NCBI GenBank assembly: GCA_021397835.1
Contig: JAJFZO010000344.1
Span: 8,556,001 to 8,620,000, forward strand
Reading direction: 5' to 3'
Length of the DNA stretch: 64,000 nt
From: Moringa oleifera
Lineage: Eukaryota; Streptophyta; Magnoliopsida; Brassicales; Moringaceae
Part shown: in pieces, positions 13,861 through 24,000 of the stretch
Layout: each line of letters starts with the position of its first letter
How positions within the stretch are numbered: the stretch's first letter is position 1
Program-made: the position numbers and the translations under genes
The notes under the pieces: model-generated
Databases searched by the model: none
What the model saw: only the letters and a program-made list of their open reading frames with translations
Told to the model about the DNA's origin: nothing

Positions 13861-16402
13861 TGCTTGTTGTTTATATTCTCCCTCTCCGCATGGACTCCGA
13901 CTCCTTATCTACGCTTGAGATCTGGCGATTCTCTCTTCTTAAGAAGAAAATCTCTCTTTTCTTCTCTCTTTGATCTTAATCTCATGTAAGTGACGTGAGC
14001 GAGCATAAATTAATCTTCATCTTTGGTTGTCTTCTCGATCCAATAATGCTCCTAGCTGAGTGATCCAGGTAAAAAACATTCATATATTTAGATATCTTTC
14101 TCCACGTATCTCTCTTTTTGCTATCGCTGCTGTTGGCAATGCATGCAGTGATTAATTACATTTGAATTTGATCGAATGTTAATACATGGTAATTATGCCT
14201 AGATTGATGATGCATACTCTCTGAAAGAATATTGGCTGCTTTCCTTTTATGCTGTTGCATTTCTACTTGGATGAAATTCTAATTCGATACCGGAGGAGAA
14301 ATGTTGTTGTCCTTAGCGATTGGTATGGCTTGATCGAATTATAGATGGAGGTGTCCTACGGCTGTGTCTAATCAATAGTTCCAATGATGCATGGGGATCT
14401 GAGCTACCAAGTCATATTGGCAGCAATCAGGTGCTGGCGCGACCATGGCAAAATATGAAAAATGAGGCCTACGTGGTTGTGCCAGAGATTAATATCAATA
14501 TTAGTATGAAGATCGGAGCTACCAAGTCATATTGGCAGCAATCAAGTGCTGGCACGAACATGGGAAATATAAAAAATGATGTCTAAGTGGTTGGGCCGGA
14601 TGCCACTGACCAATATCAATGTCAACTACTAATCCAACGGCCTATATAGTGCGTATTACTCGCAAAAGATCTTTTCTTCAGCCACTTTGCAAAGTAGCGT
14701 ATTTCCACACCCCAGGGTTTTTCATTCGTCTCTATAGATTCTGTGAAAATCTTGCAAAGGTAACTCTTTGTTTAATCGGTTTTGTTCGTTCTCTAAAGAA
14801 GTTTTATCAAATAGATAGGACGGGATACTTGCTGCGTGTCTGGTCCGGGGGCTGATATCGAGTAACATTAACCTCGACTTACACGTTAATCTTTGTGTAA
14901 GGATTTTGGCTTAAGTGACTTGAGCTTCGAGGGGGCTGTTAGTATGACAATTTGCCTGCATGAGATGATATGTGCTTTTTATTTAACTAGTTGCTTGCAC
15001 CAAAATTGTTGGCCTTGTGATTCAGTAGCATCGGAGTTCTGACTTTTATGGTTTTTTTATCGGTCTTTTGGGTTGTTGAGTCTTGAAGAATCAGCAAGGA
15101 TGATGAACCTCCAGATGCTTCTTTTCTTTATCTTTTAGTTTTTTCGCTTTTGATGCCTGTCTTACCCCCTCTTCTCCTCCTCAGTAGCACCACTCAAGTT
15201 CCTTCTCTTTTCCACTAAACTATATTCAAAGTTAAAATTCTGTGGATATTTGAGCGATCTGAACTTGGGCGACCTCACTTTGGCAGAATTCAAGTGATAA
15301 AATGGTTTTCCTACTTATTTGAACCCAGATTCTTGTGATGAGCGATAAATTTGTGTGGAAAAGGGGTCAATTCTATATTATTAGATGTGGTCAACCCTAA
15401 AGGTGAGTTTCTTTGAGGGCTAGGTTTGCTAGGTTTGCTAGTTAGCTAACTCACTAATAGGTAGTTATCATTTTTATTGTTTGGCTTAGCTCTGAGAAGA
15501 ACTTTAAAGTTTGGTCGAACTGACCTGCCTTTTCTTAATCTTAACGTTGATCTTTGGATTCACGTTGTGCTGTAGATGTCAGTGGCAAGTTTCTGAGTTA
15601 GTAACATTGTAGCTGATGCTCTGTTTCCTGCTTGCTCTATCCTTTTCTCACCAGTCAAAATCACTCTAATCCAAAACTTGAGTCTACAGGGTGTGCCTTG
15701 TTTCAATTTTTCTTTTTTGCATTACTGTTAGAGGTATTCTTTTAAAAGCATAATCCAACCTAAATCTGCAGTGCATATCAAATTATGGGTTGGACTTACT
15801 AATCCAATCTTTCGAGTTTATCTTCTATGCTAGTTTAAGCACATGAAGATGGCTAATACATCCATTTTTTAGCTGAATGCTGTGTTTGGTGGTAGCTGTA
15901 TCAGAACTGTGATATTGCTAGCATTTGTATCCTCCATAATGGGTGAAAGTATTAACTTAGAAGTACTGAGCAAATGTTTTAGATGAAACCATGTTGAGGA
16001 AGCATCAATACTGGAGAGATTATGTTGGTAATATCAGAAACTGCATGTATTGTGTCTTTAGTGGTAAAGCTCTGTTCATTTTGTCCGTGAAACACTTTTT
16101 TAGAAGGCCAAAACATTACCTAGCTTATATCCTCAGGAAGTACATGATTGCCTCTGTGGGTTTATTTTTCTTCAGTTAGGTTATACTTCTAAAATCAGAT
16201 GTCTTACAGTGTTATGATAGAAATTTAACAATGTTTTATTAAGGTGTGGTACTCCTTTCAGAATTCAAAACAATAGGAAATCCTTGCTTTTGTTTACAGG
16301 TGGCAGGAAAGCGGGATACTTTGATAGACAAGCACTTTCTGAAACCAAATAAGATCCATTGAGGAAATTTTCTGTCTTGGGGTACTTCATACTATCAAGA
16401 CC
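13861..16402 (+). other. IPK2: IPK2 5' leader with a 2.2 kb intron
   Basis: A pyrimidine-rich leader exon ends at a GATCCAG|GTAAAA donor (14068/14069). The acceptor TTTACAG is at 16293-16299, giving an intron of 14069-16299. The second leader exon (16300-16402) has no ATG before the IPK2 start. Leader introns in plants often raise expression; that role is only inferred. The intron holds a 115-bp duplication (listed separately) and no gene that I recognise. Confidence 0.6.
14401..14630 (+). repeat. Imperfect 115-bp tandem duplication
   Basis: Copies start at 14401 and 14516, both with GAGCTACCAAGTCATATTGG. Similarity is high for about 90 bases and then falls off. The repeat lies in the IPK2 leader intron. 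Confidence 0.8.
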
Positions 16403-17329
16403 ATGCTTAAGGTCCCAGATCATCAGGTTGCAGGTCACCATGCCCGTGATGGAAAGCTTGGTCCGCTGATAGATGATTCAGGCCGTTTCTACAAGCCTCT
16501 CCAGGATGATGAACGTGGCTCAAAAGAGGTAGCCTTCTACTCATCATTCTCTTCCAACAAGAGGATTCCAGATCATATCCGTAGATTTTTTCCTGTTTTC
16601 CATGGCACTCAACTTGTGGAGGCATCTGATGGATCTGGCAGGCGCCCTCACCTTGTGTTGCAAGATCTTGTTTCGAATCACCTCAATCCATCCATCATAG
16701 ACATTAAAATTGGTTCCAGAACATGGTATCCAGATGCTTCTAAGGATTATATCGAGAAGTGTCTTAAAAAAGATGCAGAAACCACCAGCTCGATGTTGGG
16801 TTTTAGAATATCTGGGTTCCAGATGTACCTCTGCAAAGAATTAGGATTCTGGAAGCCAAAGAAGAAGGTCGTCCAGGAATTTACAGCTAATGATGTTAGA
16901 ATGGTTCTGAGGAAGTTTGTTTCATCTAACGTATCCGCTGATTCAAATATGGGCCTTGACTGTTCTTTTGCACCAAGTGTATATGGTGGTTCTGAAGGGA
17001 TTCTGGCACAACTATTGGAGCTAAAGGCATGGTTTGAGGATCAAACCATTTATCATTTTAATTCTTGTTCGGTTCTCATGATGTATGAAGAATCAGCTTT
17101 GAAAGGAATGGTTGGAAGTGCCGAAGTTAAACTTGTGGATTTTGCACATGTTGTGGAAGGCAGAGGTGTTATCGATCATAATTTCTTGGGTGGGCTTTGT
17201 TCTTTGATAAAGTTTATCTCTGAGATTCTTACCACACCAGATGATTACACAAACAAATCTTCCTCAGTGGACTCTGGGCATAACTCTCTTAGTACTGACA
17301 ATGGCATTAAGAATGAAAATCATTCATGA
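16403..17329 (+). CDS. IPK2: Inositol polyphosphate multikinase (IPK2 type)
   Basis: A single uninterrupted exon of 308 codons, near the usual size of plant IPK2. The enzyme phosphorylates Ins(1,4,5)P3 and InsP4 at the 6- and 3-positions to give InsP5, feeding phytate synthesis and nuclear inositol phosphate signalling. The signature PxxxDxKxG is present as PSIIDIKIG (P96, D100, K102, G104). A TSSMLGFRISG block matches the family's SSLL-type motif, and VKLVDFAHV near residue 240 supplies the metal-binding Asp (DFAH). The N-terminal DHQVAGHHARDGKLGPLIDD is typical of plant IPK2. The tail after about residue 280 is Ser/Asn-rich and looks disordered. The start is the first ATG after the leader acceptor. 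Confidence 0.96.
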   Translation: MLKVPDHQVAGHHARDGKLGPLIDDSGRFYKPLQDDERGSKEVAFYSSFSSNKRIPDHIRRFFPVFHGTQLVEASDGSGRRPHLVLQDLVSNHLNPSIIDIKIGSRTWYPDASKDYIEKCLKKDAETTSSMLGFRISGFQMYLCKELGFWKPKKKVVQEFTANDVRMVLRKFVSSNVSADSNMGLDCSFAPSVYGGSEGILAQLLELKAWFEDQTIYHFNSCSVLMMYEESALKGMVGSAEVKLVDFAHVVEGRGVIDHNFLGGLCSLIKFISEILTTPDDYTNKSSSVDSGHNSLSTDNGIKNENHS

Positions 17330-18258
17330 GTCTGATTCAATGATCAGCATGACTTTCAGAGAAATTCTGACATGCCAATTGTTTATTTTCAGCTGAGACA
17401 AGTAACTGTTGATACACAAACCATCTAACTAGTTGCTCGGTTTATTGCATTACTTAAAGAGAGGTTGGCTTATCCCGACTCCTGTAATTGGCTATGAATT
17501 TCTTGCTGCCCCTTCCTTGATGTGGTTTAATACTAAAGCTTCTTTTTTCTGCTCCACTTCCTTTTCATTTTCTTTCTTTTCAAATGGGTTTCATGATGTT
17601 TCCTCTGCTGCCTTTTAGGTACTTTCTCACTCGTGCAAACAGAATTTAGATTTCTCGTTTCTTGGTAGACTAAAGGGTCAAAAGCCAAGAGTAAAAGAGA
17701 GAAGTTCATTAAAAAGAGATTACAAATTGTTGAGAAAGTAGGCCTTAATGGTCAACTGGCTGAAACTATCTTGCTTATTTATCAACAAAGATAGCTTGCT
17801 TAGTTTTTCTTTGTATGTATTCTGTATGTTTATGAAGCTTGTTCTTGCAGATCCAGGATGCCCTGAGTATACAGAACCGAGCTTATAATAATTGACAGCT
17901 TATCTCATTTGAGTATGATCCCGATGTGATTTCAAACCTATGATGGCCTAGGATTTGGATTCTATTCCATCTAGAACTTGACCTTTCCTTGTGGTGGAAC
18001 CACAGGTTGTAAATGGAAATGGAAAAACTGCCTGGAGGATCCCTTACTAGAAATCAGAGAGCTGTATTAGTAGGTAACATCTTAGTTTTTCAAGCACATG
18101 GGACGCCATCCTTCCAGGTTATCGGAGATTGTCTTCCTTTAAAGCAATGGTCTTCTTACAACATAATCCATTTCAAATCCAGTAGTGAACTCCAAGCCTT
18201 GGAAAAAAAAAAAAAATTAGCTTCCATTTCTTGCAGCCTCTAAGACACTGCTTAGCTT
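17330..18258. other. IPK2 3' region and intergenic DNA
   Basis: The sequence probably holds the IPK2 3' untranslated region followed by the germin-like upstream region. A 76-codon frame at 18013-18243 has no family resemblance and ends in a poly-A run, so I do not call it. Confidence 0.5.
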
Positions 18259-18266
18259 ATATATAA
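18259..18266 (+). promoter_or_regulatory. TATA box of the germin-like gene
   Basis: The motif TATATATAA within CTTATATATAAGG lies about 45 bases before the start codon. That implies a very short leader, with transcription starting near 18290. Confidence 0.65.
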
Positions 18267-18308
18267 GGATCACGATTTACTTAATGTAGACATCCATTAC
18301 TTCACAAA

Positions 18309-18980
18309 ATGAATTCTTTCATCACCTTCTGCATTCTCTTCTGCACTTGTGTGGCAATCTGCCAAGCAGACAGCGAGAACATCCAGGACATTTGTCCAAC
18401 AGCTCCCGGAAAACATACCCTCTTCGTTAACGGTTTCCCTTGCAAGAATCCAGCCAATGCCAGCGCCTCAGATTTCAAGTCTTCAAAGCTGAACAACCCT
18501 GGCGACACTGACAACTTTCTTCAATCCTCAGTTACCATTGTCACCGCTGCAGACTTCCCTGGCCTGAACACTCTTGGCATTTCCATAGCAAGAACTGACC
18601 TTGAAGTTGACGGCATTGTGTTGCCTCATTCCCACCCAAGATCCTCCGAGATGTTCTTCATCAATAAAGGTGTTGTCCTGGCTGGATTCATTGACACCGA
18701 CAACCAGCTTTTCCAAAAGGTACTCAAGAAAGGGGACGTGTTTGTGTTCCCCAGAGGCCTGCTTCATTTCTGCTTGAATGCTGGGTATGAGTTTGCCAGT
18801 GCTTTCTCGGTGCATAACAGCCAGAATCCAGGGATGGTGAGCATTAGTGGCGCAATGTTTGATCCTGATCCTGAAGAAATAAAAAAACTAGTGCAGAGGC
18901 TCATCTCTGTTTCTACATCTGAGGTTAATAGCTGTGGAAATGCGACTCTCGCCAGATTTTCACACCTTTATTATCAGTAG
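18309..18980 (+). CDS. Germin-like protein (secreted cupin)
   Basis: An intronless 223-residue germin family member; many members are extracellular Mn-binding superoxide dismutases or oxidases in the cell wall. Residues 1-20 form a signal peptide ending CQA. Germin box 1 is LPHSHPRSSEMFFINKG and box 2 is FVFPRGLLHFCLNAG. Together they keep all four metal ligands: H107, H109, E114 and H153. Two N-terminal cysteines (C29, C45) form the usual disulfide spacing. N-glycosylation sequons occur at NAS (N50) and at NAT near the C-terminus. The C-terminal helix VQRLISVS is shorter and less typical. Oxalate oxidase activity cannot be predicted. The gene sits between IPK2 and the vWA-like gene; I do not remember a germin at this place in Arabidopsis. 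Confidence 0.95.
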   Translation: MNSFITFCILFCTCVAICQADSENIQDICPTAPGKHTLFVNGFPCKNPANASASDFKSSKLNNPGDTDNFLQSSVTIVTAADFPGLNTLGISIARTDLEVDGIVLPHSHPRSSEMFFINKGVVLAGFIDTDNQLFQKVLKKGDVFVFPRGLLHFCLNAGYEFASAFSVHNSQNPGMVSISGAMFDPDPEEIKKLVQRLISVSTSEVNSCGNATLARFSHLYYQ

Positions 18981-21034
18981 AATTCCTTCGAATCCTGTTT
19001 CGTCTGAAGCAATATTGTTTATCCGTATTTAATTTATATAAAAGAAGAAAACATACCATGTATCTGAGTGTCTTTGGTGCTAGCTTGAATTTGTTGGTGA
19101 CATGTTATAATGTTCAGGCCGCTTGAAAATATTCATTTGCTGGGTTTCATTGGAAAGATTTGTGGCCATATATATGAAGAGAATGGTGATCTTCTTCAAT
19201 TTCTTGAATAATATTGCTTACACTTACTGAGTAGGGCATCGTTGCTTAAAGAAAGGAGCAAGCTCTATATGCGAAAAAGGAAAAACTGGAAGGGGATTAG
19301 CATTGATACTTTCAAAACCGATCCTGATCACATGGATTCAGAATCACCTTGACGAGGTTAGAATTTATTGAGGTACAAAGTGAAATTCTGTAAAATAATA
19401 ATAATAATAATAATAATAAATGAGTGAGGGATCTCCTTCACTCAAATTAACCATTTTTCAGCAGATTAACAATAATAATAAAAGTTTTAGTTAAGTTAAC
19501 TTGCCCCTCCTTACACAGAGTAATCCATATTTATTTTGGTTACTTGAAGTGAAGACAAACCTTTTTTTTTTTTTTCCTTTCTCTCAATCCTATCTGGGTT
19601 TTATTATTCAAGTGATTTAGTGAATTTAATATTTTTTATTTAAAATATTTCAATGTTAAACTCGATCTTACAAAAAATTTAACAAATATTTTAATTAAAT
19701 ATATGTCAAATCGAATTCATTTATTTACAAAACATATGATTTGTAATTTATCTATAAATTTAATTTTAATATTATATTTATTAATTATTATATTAAATTT
19801 AATAAATAATTTCATTTATTATTTTCAAAATAAATTATATGAAAAATAAAAAAAATAATTTAAAAACTTTAAAACCTCTCATATACTGAATACATAAAAA
19901 ATTTTAATATATTTTTTATATGTAATATTAAAATCAATAAACTTTAATATTAATATATAAAATTAAAAATATAAAAAATTATTAAATTAAAATTTCAAAA
20001 TTCTTAAATATTAAACACCTAACAAACTTAATACATATTTTACGTTTAATATTAAAATTAAAAAATTAAAATTAATATGCGTTATTATTTAATTATACAA
20101 TAAAGTTTAACATATAAAATAAATAATATTAATAAATATTTAAGATTATATATGTTCACTTAATAAAAATAATTAAATTAAGACTCACCTTTATAGGAAG
20201 GATTAATTTGATAAAGAAAAATATAAATTTTAAAAATATATAGTATATATAAATTATCTTATGATAGCGTACTAAAATTTGATTTTTAAAAAAAAAAAAT
20301 TTGTACTTGTGATATATATATATATAGAAACTTTAAAATGATAAAAAAGAAAATTTTTATTAATAATTTTTTTTTTATTTTTTAAAATTTATTATATAAA
20401 ATTTAATTCAAATTTAATTATATTAAATGAGCTATTCATCACAAATTATAAAACTTATGTTTTGTCAGTTTTTAAAATAAATATTCTTAACTTTTAATTA
20501 TTAAATAAATTAAATTAACTCAGTTAGATTTGATCATAAACAAACTATTCATGGATAACAAATTCTATGATGAGTGTCGTCTTAATGTGTTCTCCACATC
20601 TTCAATGATTTTAACGTTTTTAATTTTTCTGTCGTAGCCGTAAGCAATTAGCTAGATTATTTTTTAAATATATTCATCTCGAGTTCAATTCTATAACTTA
20701 ATCATATCTCTTTGAACCATAAATTATCCTTATAAACCCAAATCTAAATATAAATATATCAAATATATATTTTAATTGCATAAGGTGTTTTGCTCGTATA
20801 AATACCCATTTCGTAATTTTGAAAAAAGAAATGAAGGGCATACATTAACAATACTTCTTTGTCTGGGGCATAATAGAAACAACTGACAGAAAATGGGGGC
20901 TGAACTTGAAATCCTCACCTTTCTATATAATTCCATTTTAAAACTGCGACTTTGACAAAACCATCCCGCGCCAAAACCAGTGCCCAAAGTTCACTGGAAG
21001 CAAAGAAGAGGAAGCAGAATTAGGAAAAGAAAGA
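18981..21034. other. AT-rich intergenic DNA
   Basis: About 19600-20760 is very AT-rich and lacks ORFs. A short (AAT)n tract lies near 19394-19420. The last 200 bases are more balanced and probably hold the promoter and leader of the next gene. No transposon ends were recognised. Confidence 0.6.
19394..19420. repeat. (AAT)n microsatellite
   Basis: About nine AAT/ATA units in a row in intergenic DNA after the germin-like gene. Confidence 0.85.
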
Positions 21035-24000
21035 ATGGTGCTGTTGTGTTTCGTTTTGGATCTGCGTAGTCTGTCGCCTTCTTTGCTTAACAATCTAAAG
21101 GAGGTATATGTGCTGTCTCTATCCCCTCTGTCTCTAAGGAAGAAGAAGAGCAGGGATAAACTTTATAATACACGTATGCGTACACACACATAGGCAGGTG
21201 AAGAAGTGATATATAGTTGTTCTTCGGATCGTTCGATTAAGTGTTGTAATCGTGGACTTTGAATTCGATCTTTCAGTCCTTGATCCAGCTCGCTAATTTC
21301 TACGCGATTTCATCGCCTTCTCGTTGTTCTCAATCGGACTCTCTCAGCGACCGGATCGGCTTGTGCTATGTCTCCAAAAATCGTATCTCGTGCTCTGATG
21401 AGGTATCTATTTCTTATTCTTCTTTTCTCATATTACTTCTTCTCCTGTTCTCTTTTTTGATTGTCAGTTTTTAAATTTATAATGCACGAATGTGTTTGTT
21501 TGATTATCCATGAATAAATAATTGAATGACACAATTTGCTTTTAAAACAGCTAAAAATCTGTTACGCGCCAAGAAAGGACTTTAGTCTACGTGATTTCCA
21601 CCATGCTGTTAACAATCTGCCTATCGATAAATTCTTACCAGAAATCAATGATTCTGGAGCTATCTGTTGTCGCGGTTTCTTACTCTATCTCCCTGTTTGG
21701 GTATGTGCACCTTTGTGATAAATTTTTGCTGTGCTAATTGTCGTAATGATTGATCGCAGATGTGAAACTTTCAAGTATTTTCACTTATCAGGCTTTGTAC
21801 TCTTGGGGAGGCAAAGATATTGTGAGGAAGTTGATTTTACTCACCTCCTGTTTGCCTGAAAATGTTGACTCTGCCTTGAAAAAAACTCTGATGGTGAGCT
21901 AAATGTTAAGCAGGTTTTGGATTTCCTATCGCTTCTGGCTGAATCTAGCTAAGATGGTGTTCTTTTGAGTTCTTCCTGAGACAGGATGCTGCAGATGAGT
22001 GCGTTTCAGTCGAGTTTGTGTTCGTCGAACAAAAATCAAGCCATCTCAGTGACATGCAGGAGAAGATCAACAGTTTTCTCAGAAATATATCTGATCTTGA
22101 TAACTGTTCATTGCAGAAATATCTCCCAGGTTAAAAATAAAATACCTCTTAAAGAAAAATTTCTTACCTGTAGGCAATTTTTAAAGTGATCTAACAGTTT
22201 TCTTTCCATGATCATGGATAATGAATAATTTGCTTTGTACGCCTCCAAGATTATAAACAACATGGTTTACTCTAAATATGAGTGTGATGCTTGTTATTTG
22301 GAAGGTCTCCATTAAAAATTGTTGGCATGTTTTTGGATTTTTCTGCTATATGATTGATTATTATGGTTTTGATGTGGGGAGGCATGCCATGTTTTTGGAT
22401 TTTTCTGATATATGATTGATTATTATGGTTTTGATGTGGGGAGGCATGCCTATCACTGTGGCCTAATTATTTGCCTTCAATTGAACTTTTATTATGCTTA
22501 AATAGCTTCTGACACTTAGAATCAAAACAGAAAAGCCATGTAAAAGAACAAAGATTCTGGAGCACAGTTTCTGAATGTTGACAGCATTGACAACTGTGCA
22601 GATGAAAAAGTATTTCATGGCCTCGTAAGAAGATGGCTACAGGATTTAAGGGATGATATGGATGAAGTACTCCAAGTTCGTTTCAAGTTTGAAACTAACC
22701 TTGTAGGCTCTGTGGACCAGATATCCTGCAATTTATGTGCATCTACTAGTCGTATCATTGATTCTTTCAGCCCATGTAAGGTATAAAAGATGTATCATCT
22801 CTGTGTACATTCTTCTGCATTATCCTTTCCTGTTAACTACTTTATTGCATTTTTGACTGGAAGTTATTATCTTGAGCTGAAAAACTCTAACTTCATTATG
22901 TCCTTTATTCTAAGTGTCGCATATATCTCAAGATGCTAGACAAGGACTAAATGATCATTCAAAGCTCCTTGATCACTTTTGTCAATATCAATCCACTGGA
23001 AGGAATGTCTCTGGAAGATTATCTTCACTTAATGTTGTCTCAAATAATGACAACCATAGAAGTAGGCTGTCATATAGTAAATTAACTAATAAGATGGATT
23101 GATTGTGTTATGGCAGTGCATGCATCTCTTTTTCTGCGTGTGTGCACACAACATGCCAGTTTGAGAGCAGAATGCATATTTCATTTCAGTTTCCAATAAG
23201 TACAAGCTTTCAAGAATTCTGTTTATTATCCATGAAGATGTAAACTTATTACTGTATTCTAATAACATTATTTCCTTTTCCCATTTGTGTTGTTGCTGTC
23301 CTCATATCTGATGGTAGAACCATTGCCATTGAATGTGCTGCCTATAGACATGCAGGTGCCATGGCCTTCCATTAGGTGATGAAGTGAAAAATAGAACTAA
23401 AGGGTCCTCTTGTTCAGTTACTGGCCATGATCTGGGAAATTTTGATGTAATTGAAACTTCTCTGAAGGTTGGGGAAAGAACCGTTCTCTTTGTACCCTCT
23501 TCCAGGAGCTCTGTGAAGCTCCAAGTTTCTTCACCAATTGATTTTAATGTTATAGAGAGGACTAACTTGGGGTCTCTTAGCGAAGGTATTTCTTCAGCAT
23601 GAAGATCTATTTTTTTTTTTTCACTATTTGGTATACATCAAAGTAGTTGAATTTTCTTATAATCAAATACTTCCATTATGCTTTTCTGGGAAAATTTTCA
23701 TGCATGCTTATGTATTATAGTACCATACTTTAGAAACTTCTGATGCTTACATAATACTTGGAGGAAGAGGAACGGCTAAATGAAGCATGGTTAAAACAGT
23801 GATGATACATGCCTAAGCTACAAATCTTACAATTTGATTCCCTGCGCACTTCAAACATTGACCAAAAAAAATTACAATTCTACAGCTGAATTTGGAATCA
23901 AGTATCAATTTCTGCTTCCATTTTCCTTGTAAATGTTACAATTTTTATTTCTTAGTAAAATGACCAATATCCTGTTTGTTTTCCTTCTTTCTCCTTTTTT

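Noticed and set aside
18013..18243. 76-codon ORF upstream of the germin-like gene
   Set aside because: No family features, ends in an A-run, and overlaps the probable germin promoter.
19600..20760. Possible transposon or attachment region because of extreme AT content
   Set aside because: No terminal repeats, target duplications or ORFs were found; AT-richness is general to the spacers here.
22914..23102. 62-codon ORF in the vWA-like gene
   Set aside because: It has no splice sites that keep frame with the flanking exons; direct joining of 22780 to 23348 is in phase.
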